From Hymenobacter sp. J193 (GTDB lineage Bacteria > Bacteroidota > Bacteroidia > Cytophagales > Hymenobacteraceae), in assembly GCF_024700075.1 (NCBI RefSeq), contig NZ_JAJONE010000007.1, forward strand, positions 92,066 to 156,065: a stretch of 64,000 nucleotides of DNA, read 5' to 3'. Shown here in pieces: positions 16,810-27,668 of the stretch. Under the pieces are notes generated by a model. It ran no database searches, was not told where the DNA came from, and saw nothing but the letters and a program-made list of their open reading frames with translations. Both the position numbers and the translations under genes were made by a program. The stretch's first letter is position 1; each line of letters starts with the position of its first letter.

Positions 16810-17685
16810 TCAGATAAACAGGCGCGTGCCCGAGAAGCTCTGCCGAAACTCCTTGGGCGTGCAGTTCTTGCGCTTCTTGAAGATGCGGTTGAAGTTGGAG
16901 ATGTTGTTGAACCCGCACTTGTAGGCTACTTCGGCCACGCTGTGGGTGGTGTCGATGAGCATGCGGGAGGCGTGGCCCAGGCGGATTTCGTTGAGGCTGT
17001 CGATAAACGTGGTGCCGGTGCGCTTCTTGATGAAGCGGCTGAACGACACCTCGGGCATGTTGGCCACCTTGGCCACCTCGGCCAGCGTCACCGGCCGGCT
17101 GTAGTGGGCGTTCATGTACTCAAATACCTTCTCGATGCGCCGGCTGTTATAGTGCAGCCGGTCGTTGGTGAAGGAGGAGTCCGAGAGGATGCGCATGTTG
17201 CGTGAGGCCGACAGATCGTGCAGGATGGAAAGCAGCTCCAGCACCGAGTCGAAGCCGGTTTTGCGCTCCAGCGACAAGATCCGGTCCCGGATGCGCTCCG
17301 TGGCTTCGCGCGAGAACAGGATGCCCCGCTGCGCATTCTCAAACATCTTCTGAATGAAGTTGAGCTGGCTGCGGCGCAGGAACCGCTCGTCGAGCAGGTC
17401 CTTGTGAAACTGAATGGTGACTTCCCGGATTTCCTGGCTCTGGCACTGGTGCGTAAACCAGGCGTGGCTCAGGTTGGGCCCCACCAGCACCAGCTCCAGG
17501 TCCTCCACTACCTCGATATGGTCGCCCACGATGCGCTTGGCCCCGGCCGCATTCACAATCAGGTTCAGCTCAAACTCCTCGTGGTAGTGCAGCGGGAAGT
17601 TGAACTCCTGCTTGACGCGGGAGAAAATCATGAAGCAGTCGTTCTGCGTCAGCGGGGTTATTTCCCGCATCATCTGGTGGGCCAT
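16810..17685 (-). CDS. AraC family transcriptional regulator
   Basis: A 291-residue regulator with an N-terminal cupin sugar-sensing domain (PLHYHEEFELNLIVNAAG, about residues 32-50) and a C-terminal double helix-turn-helix at about 190-285 (VTLAEVAKVANMPEVSFSRF, then VAEVAYKCGFNNISNFNRIF, which is the AraC signature). It is divergent from the SSS transporter gene across 285 bp and next to the GH26 gene, so it probably activates the beta-mannan locus in response to a manno-oligosaccharide. The ligand is not shown by the sequence. No sensor kinase or ECF factor accompanies this locus. Confidence 0.92.
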   Translation of the reverse strand: MAHQMMREITPLTQNDCFMIFSRVKQEFNFPLHYHEEFELNLIVNAAGAKRIVGDHIEVVEDLELVLVGPNLSHAWFTHQCQSQEIREVTIQFHKDLLDERFLRRSQLNFIQKMFENAQRGILFSREATERIRDRILSLERKTGFDSVLELLSILHDLSASRNMRILSDSSFTNDRLHYNSRRIEKVFEYMNAHYSRPVTLAEVAKVANMPEVSFSRFIKKRTGTTFIDSLNEIRLGHASRMLIDTTHSVAEVAYKCGFNNISNFNRIFKKRKNCTPKEFRQSFSGTRLFI

Positions 17686-17882
17686 GGGAGAAAACAGTAG
17701 TGGGATGCGTTAAAACTACAAGGTTTTGATAAGATAGTATCTGCCATGTATCAGGCGCTGCTGACCATAAAAACACCTAATAGAGGATATAGAGGCCATA
17801 TTTAATAGACATGATCCTGTGCTAGGCTATTTAAGTATCTGATTATGCTAAAACATCATTAATAAAGGCGTGGAGGGCACGG

Positions 17883-17890
17883 TACTTTTG
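17883..17890 (+). promoter_or_regulatory. Candidate -7 box of the SSS transporter operon
   Basis: TACTTTTG matches TAnnTTTG and lies 80 bp before the transporter ATG in the divergent region with the AraC gene. No clear TTTG is seen at the -33 spacing, consistent with an activator-dependent promoter. Confidence 0.4.
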
Positions 17891-17970
17891 GATCTATTCG
17901 GCAGGCAGGTTGGCACCACCTGCTCAAGGGTGTTCTACCCGCTGCGTTTCTCACCTCCCACCATTCCTGT

Positions 17971-19803
17971 ATGCGTCTACATCTGCTCGACCTGCTCATC
18001 ATTGCTGCCTACCTGCTCACCACTGTCTTCATTGGGTTGTGGTACCGCAAAAAGGCCCGCGAAGACAAGGACAGCTACCTGCTCGGCGGCAAAACCCTGC
18101 CCTGGTACAAGCTCGGCCTGAGCGACGCCTCCGACATGTTCGACATCAGCGGCACGATGTGGATGGTGAGCCTCTGCTTTGTGTATGGCATGAAAAGCAT
18201 CTGGATACCGTGGCTGTGGCCGGTGTTCAACCAGGTGTTTCTGATGATGTACCTCTCGCGCTGGCTGCGCCGCTCCAACGCCTCTACCGGGGCCGAGTGG
18301 CTGGCCACGCGCTTTGGCACCCGCGGGCCGGGCGTGGCGGCCTCCCACCAGGTGGTTATTGCCTTCGCGCTGCTCAGCTGCCTGGGCTTTCTGGCCTACG
18401 GGTTCGTGGGGCTGGGCAAGTTCATCGAAATCTTCGTGCCCTGGACGCTGGTAAAGGACTACGTGCCCTTCGCCGTGGCCCCGCAGTACGTGCCGCACAT
18501 GTACGGCATCGTGTTCACGCTCTTTGCCATGTTCTACTCCATCATCGGGGGCATGCACAGCATCGTGCTCGGCGACCTGATCAAGTACGCCATCATGACG
18601 GTGGCCTGCCTGGCTATTGCCGTCATTGCCTACCTGGAGCTGCAGGGCAAGACCTTGAACGTGCCGGATGGCTGGTATAACCCGTTTTTCGGGCAGCGGC
18701 TCGACCTCGACTGGTCGCGCATTATCGGGCAGGTCAACCAGAAAATCGACAGCGACGGGTACTCCCTGTTCAGCATCTTCTTTATGATGATGGCCTTTAA
18801 GGGCGTGTTTGCCTCCCTGGCCGGCCCCGCGCCCAACTACGACATGCAGAAGATTCTCTCGACCCGCTCGCCCGAAGAGGCCAGCAAGATGAGCGGGTTC
18901 GTGTCCATTATTCTGCTGCCCATCCGCTACTCGCTTATCGTGGGCCTCACCATTCTGGGCTTGCTGTACTACGACCAGATGAACCTGGTAGCGCCCGACG
19001 GCACCATGGACTTTGAGCGGATTCTGCCTGAGGCCATCAACCGGTTTCTGCCCGTGGGCCTGATGGGCCTGGTGCTGACGGGCTTGCTGGGCGCCTTTAT
19101 GGGCACGTTCAGCGGCACAGTGAATGCCGCCCAGGCCTACATCGTCAACGACATCTACCTGAAATACATCAACCCCAACTCCAGCACCGGGCAAATCATG
19201 TCCATCAACTACCTGGTGGGCGTGGTGGTAGTGGCCGTGGGCGTGCTGCTGGGCTTTCTGGCCAGGGACGTGAACAGCGTGCTGCAGTGGATAGTATCGG
19301 CGCTGTACGGGGGCTACATTGCGTCCAACGTGCTTAAGTGGCATTGGTGGCGCTTTAATGCCACCGGCTTTTTCTGGGGCATGCTCACCGGCATTGTGTC
19401 GGCGCTGGTGGCCTCGCGGTTTTTTGAGGGTGTGGAGTTTCTCTACTTCTTCCCCGTGCTGTTTGCCTTGTCGATGGCGGGCTCGGTAATTGGGACTTAC
19501 CTCTCGCCGCCTACCGACGTGGAAGTGCTCAAGGCCTTTTACCGCAACGTGCGGCCCTGGGGCTTCTGGGGCCCGATCAACGCCCTGGTGGTAGCCGAAG
19601 ACCTCGCGTTCCAGCCCAACCGCAATTTCCGGCTGAACATGTTCAACGTGGTGCTGGGCATTATCGCGCAGCTCTGCCTCACCATCCTGCCCATGTACCT
19701 GCTGCTTTCCCAGAAGGTGCCGATGCTCGTGGCGCTGGCCATCCTGGCCGTGGTAGTGGTGATTTTGAAAAAGACCTGGTGGAACCGCCTGTCGGACTAC
19801 TAA
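17971..19803 (+). CDS. Sodium:solute symporter (SSS family), probable manno-oligosaccharide importer
   Basis: A 610-residue polytopic membrane protein with about 14 hydrophobic helices. It starts MRLHLLDLLIIAAYLLTTVF, and has the SSS-type 'YLLGGKTLPWYKLGLSDASD' segment after the first helix, plus LTGLLGAFMGTFSGTVNAAQ in the conserved middle helix. Families of this type cotransport sugars or other solutes with sodium through the inner membrane. In Bacteroidota beta-mannan loci such symporters sit with GH130 and 2-epimerase genes and are thought to import mannobiose, which matches the context here. The substrate is inference. It is divergent from the AraC gene and followed by a hairpin and the second GH26 gene. 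Confidence 0.88.
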   Translation: MRLHLLDLLIIAAYLLTTVFIGLWYRKKAREDKDSYLLGGKTLPWYKLGLSDASDMFDISGTMWMVSLCFVYGMKSIWIPWLWPVFNQVFLMMYLSRWLRRSNASTGAEWLATRFGTRGPGVAASHQVVIAFALLSCLGFLAYGFVGLGKFIEIFVPWTLVKDYVPFAVAPQYVPHMYGIVFTLFAMFYSIIGGMHSIVLGDLIKYAIMTVACLAIAVIAYLELQGKTLNVPDGWYNPFFGQRLDLDWSRIIGQVNQKIDSDGYSLFSIFFMMMAFKGVFASLAGPAPNYDMQKILSTRSPEEASKMSGFVSIILLPIRYSLIVGLTILGLLYYDQMNLVAPDGTMDFERILPEAINRFLPVGLMGLVLTGLLGAFMGTFSGTVNAAQAYIVNDIYLKYINPNSSTGQIMSINYLVGVVVVAVGVLLGFLARDVNSVLQWIVSALYGGYIASNVLKWHWWRFNATGFFWGMLTGIVSALVASRFFEGVEFLYFFPVLFALSMAGSVIGTYLSPPTDVEVLKAFYRNVRPWGFWGPINALVVAEDLAFQPNRNFRLNMFNVVLGIIAQLCLTILPMYLLLSQKVPMLVALAILAVVVVILKKTWWNRLSDY

Positions 19804-19960
19804 GTGACGGGTTTCGACGGGTTAATTTTCTACCAGACAACGCTAAGAATTCATTACACCGGCGGGGCGGGCACCAGGTATCTTTGATTATGGCGTTTGC
19901 CCCGGCAGCACAAGGGTAAGGGGAAATTACTGCTGCCTGCCGCAAACGTTTTTCAGCCCG

Positions 19961-19993
19961 TTTTGCAGCTCCCCCGCGCGGGGAGCTGCAAAA
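19961..19993. terminator. Perfect palindromic hairpin after the SSS transporter gene
   Basis: A 14-bp stem TTTTGCAGCTCCCC / GGGGAGCTGCAAAA with a CGCGC loop. The A and T ends make it usable in either direction. It lies 158 bp after the transporter stop and 48 bp before the next GH26 gene, so it may limit read-through. Confidence 0.65.
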
Positions 19994-20041
19994 TAGTATC
20001 AGCCGGTTGCTACTCTGCCCGCTTTTCTGAACTCCCATCCC

Positions 20042-21712
20042 ATGCCTGCTTTTTCTACATTTTTTTCTACTGTCCGCCCAGCCCGGCAGTGGCTGGCGGC
20101 GCTGTTGCTGCTGGCCGCCGGGAGTGCCGCGGCCCAAACGCCGCTCAAGTCGCTCAACTACCTGTACAGCATATCCGGCAAGAAAACCATCGGCGGCATC
20201 CATAACAAGGAGCCGCTGAATGAGCCCACGTTCTACACCGACAAGTTGCAGTTTGCCACCGGCAAATATGCCGGCCTCTGGGGTGGGGACTTCCTGTTCC
20301 AGGAGTACAACAACCGGTGGCAGATGATTCTGGAAGCGGAAAAGCAGTGGCAGCAGGGGGCTTTGGTTACCTTGACCTGGCACGCCTGCAACCCCGCCCA
20401 GAACGTGTCGCCCTGCCAGTTTTCGGGCGGCGTGACCAGCACCATGTCCGATGCCGACTGGACGGCCCTGGTCACCGAAGGCACCGTGCTGAACACCCGC
20501 TGGAAAACCTGGCTTGATGAGCTGGTGCCCTACTTTCAGTACCTGAAAAGCAGAGGCGTGGAAGTGGCTTTCCGCCCCCTGCACGAAACCAACCAAAGCG
20601 CCTTCTGGTGGGGCGGCCGGCCCGGGGCCAACGGCTCCCGCAAGCTCTACCAGATAACCCACGACTACCTGCGCAACACGAAGGGCCTGTCGAACATCGT
20701 GTGGGTGTGGAACATCCAGGACTTCCCGACCCTGCCCGCCGACGTAACCGACTACAGCCCCGGCGCCGACTACTTCGACGTGGCTTCGCTGGACTTCTAC
20801 AACGGGGACGGGCTGACCGCGGCCAAGTACGAGGCCATGCTGGCCGTGGCGGCCGGCAAGCCCATTGCCATCGGCGAGCTGGGCCAGCTGCCCACGGCCG
20901 CCCAGCTGCTGGCCCAGCCTAAGTGGACCTATTTCATGGGCTGGTCGGAGCTGGTGTTCTCCCAGAATTCCCCCGCCCAGCTCCAGGCCCTGTACTCCGC
21001 CGCTAACGTGCTGACGCGGGAAGAAATGCCCGGCTGGAATGCTGCTACCCCCAACGCGGGCAATCTGGCCTACCAGCGCCCGGTCACGGTGTCCTCCACC
21101 GAGGCCCCGAATGAGGCCCGCTTTGCCGTGGATGGCGACCCGACCACCCGCTGGAGCTCCCTCTACGCCGACCCGCAGGAGCTGGTCGTGGACCTCGGGG
21201 CCACTTACCTGCTCAGTTACCTCACCATCCTGTGGGAAACGGCCCTGGGCAAGGACTTCGAGCTGCTGGCTTCCACCGACCAAACCACCTGGACCTCGCT
21301 GCGCAAAGTAGCCGGCAATACCAGCCTGTTCAACGAGTACACGGACCTGAACGCCTCGGCCCGCTACCTGAAGCTGCGCGGCACGGCGCGGGGCACGGCC
21401 TACGGCTTCTCCATCCGGGAGCTGGCCGTGTACGGCAGCGTGGCCACCGCCGCGGCCGAAGCCACCGACCCCGCCCTGCGCGTGCAGGCCTACCCCAACC
21501 CGGCCACCGACCAGCTCACGGTAGCGCTGGGCGCCGCCTGGCCGGCCGCTACCCAGCTCACCCTGCTCACCAGCACGGGCCAGACAGTGGCCACCTTCGC
21601 CGGCTCCGGCAGCACCCGCCGGTTGCCGCTGGCCAGCCTGCGCGCCGGCCTGTATTTGCTGCGCGTGCAGAGCGCCCAGCGGGTGCATACTCTCAAGATT
21701 ACCAAGCAATAA
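20042..21712 (+). CDS. Secreted GH26 beta-mannanase with F5/8 (CBM32-like) and T9SS sorting domains
   Basis: A 556-residue paralogue of the 14848 enzyme with the same plan: signal peptide (to about residue 31, ...AAGSAAAQ), GH26 barrel at about 33-330, F5/8-type domain at about 345-460 ([20 protein letters not shown]) and type A sorting domain ([12 protein letters not shown]...). Probable catalytic residues are Glu182 in FRPLHETNQ and Glu279 in AIGELGQLP. It should be exported and attached to the cell surface by the type IX system to attack polymeric beta-mannan. The GH130 gene follows after 26 bp, which makes this the first gene of an operon with GH130 and the 2-epimerase. Confidence 0.92.
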   Translation: MPAFSTFFSTVRPARQWLAALLLLAAGSAAAQTPLKSLNYLYSISGKKTIGGIHNKEPLNEPTFYTDKLQFATGKYAGLWGGDFLFQEYNNRWQMILEAEKQWQQGALVTLTWHACNPAQNVSPCQFSGGVTSTMSDADWTALVTEGTVLNTRWKTWLDELVPYFQYLKSRGVEVAFRPLHETNQSAFWWGGRPGANGSRKLYQITHDYLRNTKGLSNIVWVWNIQDFPTLPADVTDYSPGADYFDVASLDFYNGDGLTAAKYEAMLAVAAGKPIAIGELGQLPTAAQLLAQPKWTYFMGWSELVFSQNSPAQLQALYSAANVLTREEMPGWNAATPNAGNLAYQRPVTVSSTEAPNEARFAVDGDPTTRWSSLYADPQELVVDLGATYLLSYLTILWETALGKDFELLASTDQTTWTSLRKVAGNTSLFNEYTDLNASARYLKLRGTARGTAYGFSIRELAVYGSVATAAAEATDPALRVQAYPNPATDQLTVALGAAWPAATQLTLLTSTGQTVATFAGSGSTRRLPLASLRAGLYLLRVQSAQRVHTLKITKQ

Positions 21713-21738
21713 GACTCGCTTCACCCAGTCGTTTTCTG

Positions 21739-22962
21739 ATGGAAAACTTATTTCAACAACGCCTCCACGCGCTGGAAAACCACCAGTCGTCGCTGCTTTC
21801 CCGCCCCAACAAGCCACAGCCCCTGGGCAACGGCATCTTTACCCGCTACCAGCACCCGGTGCTCACGGCCGCCCACGTACCGCTGAGCTGGCGCTACGAC
21901 TTCAACCCCCGCACCAACCCCTACCTGATGGAGCGGCTGGGCGTTAATGCCGCCTTCAACGCCGGCGCCATCAAGCACGAAGGCAAATACTTGCTGGTGG
22001 CCCGGGTGGAAGGGCTGGACCGCAAATCCTTTTTTGCGGTGGCCGAAAGCCCCAACGGCCTTGACAACTTCGTGTTCCGGGAGCGGCCCATCACCATGCC
22101 CAAAACCGCGGAGCCCGACACCAACGTGTACGACATGCGCGTGGTGCAGCACGAGGACGGCTGGATCTACGGCCTGTTCTGCACCGAGCGCAAAGACCCC
22201 GCCGCCCGTCCCGGCGACGAATCGGCGGCCGTGGCCCAGTGCGGCATTGCCCGCACCCGCGACCTGGTTTCCTGGGAGCGGCTGCCGGACCTGCGCACGC
22301 CCTCGCCTCAGCAGCGCAATGTGGTGCTGCACCCCGAGTTTGTGCAAGGCAAGTACGCCCTCTACACCCGGCCCCAGGACAGCTTTATTGAGGCGGGCGC
22401 CGGCGGCGGCATCGGCTTCGGGCTGACCGATTCAATGGAAAACGCGGTGGTCGACCAGGAGTGGATTGTGGACGGCAAGCAGTACCACACAGTGTACGAG
22501 GCGAAAAACGGCCAGGGCCCCGCACCCATCAAGACAGCCCAGGGCTGGCTGCACCTGGCTCACGGCGTGCGCAACACGGCGGCCGGCCTGCGTTACGTGC
22601 TGTACGTGTTTTTGACCGACCTGCAGGAGCCGGCCAAGGTGCTGCACAAGCCGGGCGGCTACTTCATTGCCCCGGAAGGCGAGGAACGGGTAGGCGACGT
22701 GTCCAACGTGGTGTTCAGCAACGGCTGGATTCTGGACGAGGACGGCACCGTGTTCATTTACTACGCCTCCTCCGACACCCGCACCCACGTAGCCACCACC
22801 ACCGTGGAGCAGCTCGTGGACTACGCCCTGCACACGCCCGCCGATGAGTTTAGCTCCGCCGCCTCGGTCCGCCAGATCAACAACCTCATCGACCAGAACC
22901 AGGCGTACCTGAACCGCGCTCCGCGTACAGCCACCCCGCATTATAACGGCGTAACGGTATGA
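21739..22962 (+). CDS. 4-O-beta-D-mannosyl-D-glucose phosphorylase (GH130)
   Basis: Phosphorolysis of mannosylglucose to mannose-1-phosphate and glucose in the cytoplasm. The 407-residue protein has no signal peptide and follows the mannosylglucose phosphorylase of Bacteroides fragilis closely: [58 protein letters not shown] (with the GH130 catalytic Asp), [20 protein letters not shown] and [13 protein letters not shown]. The frame is open far upstream into the GH26 gene, but the ATG at 21739 begins the family sequence. Its stop overlaps the start of the 2-epimerase gene (ATGA), so the two are coupled. Confidence 0.93.
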   Translation: MENLFQQRLHALENHQSSLLSRPNKPQPLGNGIFTRYQHPVLTAAHVPLSWRYDFNPRTNPYLMERLGVNAAFNAGAIKHEGKYLLVARVEGLDRKSFFAVAESPNGLDNFVFRERPITMPKTAEPDTNVYDMRVVQHEDGWIYGLFCTERKDPAARPGDESAAVAQCGIARTRDLVSWERLPDLRTPSPQQRNVVLHPEFVQGKYALYTRPQDSFIEAGAGGGIGFGLTDSMENAVVDQEWIVDGKQYHTVYEAKNGQGPAPIKTAQGWLHLAHGVRNTAAGLRYVLYVFLTDLQEPAKVLHKPGGYFIAPEGEERVGDVSNVVFSNGWILDEDGTVFIYYASSDTRTHVATTTVEQLVDYALHTPADEFSSAASVRQINNLIDQNQAYLNRAPRTATPHYNGVTV

Positions 22963-24214
22963 GCCCGCACACCCTCCAGGTACGCTTGCAGCAGCTGGCT
23001 GCCTACCAGCAGGAAGCCGAAGCTGAGCTGGCGCGCCTCACGGATTTCTGGCTGACCAAGGCGGTAAACCCCGCCGGGAACTTCATTGGCCGCATGCACA
23101 GCAATGGTGAAGTAGATGCCACAGCTGGTCGGGGGGTATTCTGCAGGCCCGCATCCTGTGGTCGTTTTCGGCCGTGTACCGGCATACCGGGCAGGAACAG
23201 CACCGCGCCGCGGCCGCCCGGGCCCTAGATTACCTGTTGGCCCATTTCCTCGACCACGAGTACGGCGGCATCTACTGGTTGCTCGATGCCCAGGGCCAGC
23301 CCCTGGACACGCGCAAGCAGATCTACGCCCTGGCCTTTGCCATCTACGGGCTCAGCGAATACCACCGCGCCACGCAGTGCCCGCTGGCCCTGCAGGTAAG
23401 CCAGGAGCTGTTTCGCTGGATTGAGCAGCACAGCTTCGACCCCGGGCACGGCGGCTACTTCGAGGCCTTTGGCCGCCGGGGCGAGCCGCTGGCCGATATG
23501 CGCCTAAGTGAGAAGGACCTGCAAGCGCCCAAAACCATGAATACCCACCTACATGTGCTGGAAGCCTACGCCAACCTGTACCGCGTTTGGCCGGACGCCG
23601 GGCTGGGCGCGCAGCTGCGCGGCCTGCTTTCCACGTTTCTGCGCCACATCGTAGACATGGAAACCGGGCACCTGCGCCTGTTTTTCACCGCCGACTGGCA
23701 CCCCGTAGCCGAGCTGGAATCCTACGGGCACGACATTGAGGCCGCCTGGCTGCTGCGCGAGGCCGCCGAGGTGCTGGGCGATGAGGACCTATTGACGCCG
23801 ATAAACGCGGCGGGCCGGCTCCTGACCCAGGCCACGGCGGCGGCCCTGCTGCCCGACGGCAGCCTGCCCCACGAGCTGAACCGGCGCACCGGCCACCTAG
23901 ATCTGCACCGCGAGTGGTGGGTGAGTGCCGAGGCGATGGTGGGATTTCTAAATGCCTATGAACTGAGCCAGGACGAGCTGATGCTGCGCCACTCGCGCCG
24001 GGCCTGGCTTTTTGCCCAGCAGCACCTGCTGGACTATGCCCAGGGGGAGTGGCACTGGGGCGTAGAGGCCGACTATCAGCCTATGACGCACCAGGACAAG
24101 GTCGGCTTCTGGAAGTGCCCTTACCACAATATGCGGGCCTGTCTGGAAGTCATTGAGCGCTGCAAAAAGGAAGCGGCCCGGCTGCACCTGCTAAAGGAAT
24201 CAGTGCCCGCTTAG
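22959..24214 (+). CDS. AGE-family cellobiose/mannobiose 2-epimerase (frameshifted in this sequence)
   Basis: Converts the reducing-end mannose of mannobiose to glucose, giving the GH130 substrate. The alpha/alpha-barrel includes [93 protein letters not shown] and the C-terminal [15 protein letters not shown], as expected for the AGE family. The frame breaks at the G6 run 23131-23136: one more G gives [19 protein letters not shown] and a 418-residue protein, the normal family length. Everything else is intact, so a base-call error is more likely than decay. The ATG overlaps the GH130 stop. Confidence 0.88.
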
Positions 24215-24516
24215 TGCAATCGTGTGCGGACTACCAGGAATCGATTGAGTGAATTTAAAATCGTCTTAGCTCGCTACTATAAGAGAAAAGTGGTTTATGA
24301 ACGGCAATTATTTTATTGTGATAATTAATTGATAAAAAAGTATTATTTACTTGGTTAACAGGCTGATAAATTTGAGTATTATTTATAACCAAGGATTAGA
24401 TAAGCCAATAAATAAAGTATCAGCTTTTGCCGCAGTTAATACTATACCCTAGATGATGATATTTTTTCTGCCTGAAGTAAATCCCACTCTTTTTAAAAAC
24501 ACCTGATCCTACGCAT
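24215..24516. other. AT-rich promoter region before the susC gene
   Basis: About 300 bp, much more AT-rich than the surrounding genes and without ORFs. It holds a TAnnTTTG match at 24367-24374 and several TTG-containing stretches. It separates the epimerase gene from susC and probably carries the susC promoter. Confidence 0.6.
24367..24374 (+). promoter_or_regulatory. Candidate -7 box of the susC promoter
   Basis: TAAATTTG matches TAnnTTTG. The nearest TTG upstream (24351) is only 13 bp away, shorter than the usual 19-20 bp, so the -33 element is uncertain. The 5' leader would be about 140 nt. Confidence 0.35.
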
Positions 24517-27500
24517 ATGCGACAACACTACCCTTTCCCACACCGCAGCCCGCAACCGCGGCTGCAATGGATTTCTTGGCCAGCCGGCGCCGGGCTTGGG
24601 TGCCGCGCCTTGGCCGGCAAGCTGCTCTTGCTGCTGGTGCTGGCGTGTACCGCGACTGTTGGTACGGCCTACGCCCAGACTGGCTCGGTGAGCGGCCGCG
24701 TGCTGGACGAGAAGCAGGCGGGGATACCGGGTGCCACGGTCCTTGTGGAGGGCACCTCGCTCGGTAGCTCTACCAATGCCGATGGTACCTACACGGTGCA
24801 GAATGTGCCCGCCGGGAGCCACAACCTGGTGATTTCCTTTGTGGGGTTCAACACCCTGAAAATGGCCATAACGGTAGTAGCCGGCCAGAACCTGGCCGTG
24901 GCCGATGCGGCGCTGCTGGAAAACGCCAATCTGCTGAATGAGGCTGTGGTCATTGGCTACGGCACTGTAGCCAAGAGCGACGTAACCGGCTCGGTAGCTT
25001 CCCTGAAAGGCAGCGACCTGAACAAAACCCCGGCCTCGTCCGTGGACCAGCTGCTGCAGGGCAAGATTGCGGGCGTGCAGGTGGTGGTGCCGTCCGGGGA
25101 GCCCGGCGCAGGCGCTACGGTACGCATCCGCGGGGCCAGCTCCATCAACGGCTCCAATAGCCCGCTGCTGGTGGTGGACGGCTACCCATGGGGTGAGGCC
25201 GGCAACCTCAAGCAAATCAACCCCGATGACATCGAAAGCATTGAGGTGCTGAAAGATGCCTCGGCGGCGGCCATCTACGGCTCCCGCGGCGCCAACGGCG
25301 TGATTCTGGTGACCACCAGAAAAGGCAAGGCCGGCAAAACCCGCATCAACCTTAGCACCCTGAACACCATTTCCACCTTGCCCAGCAAGCTGGACGTGTG
25401 GTCGGACCCGGTGGACGTGGCCGTTATCGACAACGAAGCGCGGCAGAACGCGGGCCTCACGCCCCTGTTCACCGGCCAGGACTACCTGGGCACCTACTAC
25501 CCCTCGGTGGCCGAGCTGCGCGGCGAGGACCCCAACAAGCCCAAGTGGCCGACCCGCACCTACTGGCCCGATGAGGTGTACCGCAACCCCTTCTCCCAGA
25601 GCTACACGCTCACGGGCAGCGGCGGCAACGAGCAAACCAAGTTCTCGGTGTCCGGCAACTACTACCGGGAAGAAGGCCTGGCCATCAAGAACTACTACGA
25701 CCGGTACAACGGCCGCCTGAACCTGGAGCAGAAGCTGCTCGACAATGTGACGACCGGCGTGAACCTGATTCTGACCCACACCCAGCGCAACGGCGGGGGC
25801 TTGTCGGCTGACCGCTCCCCGGTATTCCCGATTTACAACGCCGACGGTACCTACTTTAAGATTGGCCCGCGGGATTTTGGCAACCCCATTGCCTACGCCA
25901 ATGAGGTACTGAATAAAAGCAAAACCATTGATGTGCTCGGCACGCTGTTCGTGAGCTGGGATATTGCCAGCTGGCTGAATTTCCGCACCCAGGTAAGTGA
26001 TAAATACGGCAACTCGGTGGGCGACGTGTACGAGCCCCGGGATATTACCGGCACCGGCTATTTATTTAATGGTTACGGCGTAATTGATAACTACAATGGC
26101 AATGAATTATTGAATGAGAATTATTTCACGTTCAATAAAAATATTGGCACCGTGCACAATTTAAATATTGTAGCCGGCTACACTACGCAAAACTTCACGG
26201 TGCGCACGTCCCGGCTTGAGGGCCGCGGGTTTATCAACGATGCCCTACGCAACGAGAGCCTGAACACGGCCAAAACCCAGTTTGCCACCAATGGCCAGAC
26301 CAAATCCCTGCTGAACTCCTTTATCGGGCGGGTGAACTACTCCCTGCTCGACCGGTACCTGCTGACCTTCACCGGCCGGGCTGACGGCTCGTCCAAGTTC
26401 GGAGCCAACAACAAGTGGGCGTTTTTCCCGTCGGCGGCCCTGGGCTGGAAGCTGCACGAAGAAGGCTTCCTGCGCGACGTGTCCGCCGTGACGGAAGCCA
26501 AGCTGCGCCTGAGCTACGGCCTGACCGGCAACCAGGGCATCAGCCCCTACCAGACGCTGGACCGCCTGGGCTCGGGCCGCTACTTCACCGGCGGGGAGTT
26601 CCAGACCGGCTTCGGGCCCGGCACCTTCGGCTACGACGGCTACAACAAGATCTGGGAGGGCGTGCCCAACCCCGACCTGCGCTGGGAAACCACGTCTCAG
26701 CTGAACGCCGGCCTCGACCTGGCCTTGTTCAACCAGCGCCTGACGCTGAGCGCCGACTACTACTACAAGCGCACCAGCGACCTGCTGCGGCAAACTTACA
26801 TCACCCCGTCCTCCGGCTACGACCGGCTGTGGATCAACGACGGGGAAATTGAAAACAAGGGGTTTGAGCTGGGCATGAGCACCAACATCCTGGAAGGGCC
26901 GGTGCAGTGGAGCGTGGGCGGCAACTTCACCCTCAACCGCAACAAGCTCCTGAGCATGGGCGAAGACAACTTTGTGTGGAACGGCAGCAGCATTGAGATG
27001 CTGCGCGCCCCGCTCAACGCCTTCATCGTGAACGAGCCCATCAACGTCTTCTACGGCTACAAAACCGACGGCATCATTCAGACGGTGGAGGAAGGCCAGG
27101 CCGCCGGCCTGACGGGCGACATGGCCAAGCCCGGCGAAATCAAGTACGTGGATTTGAACAGCGACGGCGTGGTGGACGACAAGGACCGCACCATCATCGG
27201 CGACCCCAACCCCAAGTTCCTCTACAGCCTCAACACCAGCGTGAGCAGCCACGGCTTCGACCTCTCGGCCCAGCTCTACGGCGTGCAGGGCAACGACGTG
27301 TTCGACTTCCGCAAGTTCTCACCCAGCGCCCAGCTCCAGCGCTGGACGCCCGACAACCCCACCAACGAGTACCCCAGCGTAAACGCCAACCGCGCCTACT
27401 ACGGCTCCGACTGGTTTGTGACCAAAGGCTCGTTCCTGCGCGTGCAGAACGTGACGCTGGGCTACAACTTCAAGTCCAACTTCGTGAAGGGCATTGAAAG

Positions 27501-27648
27501 TCTGCGCATCTACTTCTCGGGCAACAACCTCTACAACTTCACCAAGTACCACACCGGCTTCGACCCGGAAGTGCCCGCCAACGGCCAGCAGTGGGGCTCT
27601 TACCCGCGCCCCCGCGCCTTCTCGCTGGGTGTAAACCTTGGTATCTAA
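24517..27648 (+). CDS. SusC/RagA-type TonB-dependent outer-membrane transporter (beta-mannan locus)
   Basis: Imports oligosaccharides across the outer membrane with the SusD partner encoded next. The 1043-residue protein has a long N-terminal signal region (to about residue 54, AYAQTGS), a carboxypeptidase-like regulatory domain at about 56-135 (GSVSGRVLDEKQAGIPGATV), a TonB plug at about 145-260 (GYGTVAKSDVTGSVASLKGS, IEVLKDASAAAIYGSRGANG) and a C-terminal beta-barrel ending GVNLGI. There is no STN domain, which fits control by AraC rather than by an ECF/anti-sigma pair. Codons at about 26050-26190 are AT-rich, with many AAT, TTA and ATT, unlike the rest of the gene. Confidence 0.95.
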   Translation: MRQHYPFPHRSPQPRLQWISWPAGAGLGCRALAGKLLLLLVLACTATVGTAYAQTGSVSGRVLDEKQAGIPGATVLVEGTSLGSSTNADGTYTVQNVPAGSHNLVISFVGFNTLKMAITVVAGQNLAVADAALLENANLLNEAVVIGYGTVAKSDVTGSVASLKGSDLNKTPASSVDQLLQGKIAGVQVVVPSGEPGAGATVRIRGASSINGSNSPLLVVDGYPWGEAGNLKQINPDDIESIEVLKDASAAAIYGSRGANGVILVTTRKGKAGKTRINLSTLNTISTLPSKLDVWSDPVDVAVIDNEARQNAGLTPLFTGQDYLGTYYPSVAELRGEDPNKPKWPTRTYWPDEVYRNPFSQSYTLTGSGGNEQTKFSVSGNYYREEGLAIKNYYDRYNGRLNLEQKLLDNVTTGVNLILTHTQRNGGGLSADRSPVFPIYNADGTYFKIGPRDFGNPIAYANEVLNKSKTIDVLGTLFVSWDIASWLNFRTQVSDKYGNSVGDVYEPRDITGTGYLFNGYGVIDNYNGNELLNENYFTFNKNIGTVHNLNIVAGYTTQNFTVRTSRLEGRGFINDALRNESLNTAKTQFATNGQTKSLLNSFIGRVNYSLLDRYLLTFTGRADGSSKFGANNKWAFFPSAALGWKLHEEGFLRDVSAVTEAKLRLSYGLTGNQGISPYQTLDRLGSGRYFTGGEFQTGFGPGTFGYDGYNKIWEGVPNPDLRWETTSQLNAGLDLALFNQRLTLSADYYYKRTSDLLRQTYITPSSGYDRLWINDGEIENKGFELGMSTNILEGPVQWSVGGNFTLNRNKLLSMGEDNFVWNGSSIEMLRAPLNAFIVNEPINVFYGYKTDGIIQTVEEGQAAGLTGDMAKPGEIKYVDLNSDGVVDDKDRTIIGDPNPKFLYSLNTSVSSHGFDLSAQLYGVQGNDVFDFRKFSPSAQLQRWTPDNPTNEYPSVNANRAYYGSDWFVTKGSFLRVQNVTLGYNFKSNFVKGIESLRIYFSGNNLYNFTKYHTGFDPEVPANGQQWGSYPRPRAFSLGVNLGI

Positions 27649-27668
27649 GTTTCGCAACTGCCTTCCCC

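Noticed and set aside
19679..21817. 712-codon open frame on the minus strand opposite the second GH26 gene
   Set aside because: High-GC codon bias leaves the opposite strand open. The sequence is Gly/Gln/His-rich without any domain, while the plus frame is a clear GH26 enzyme.
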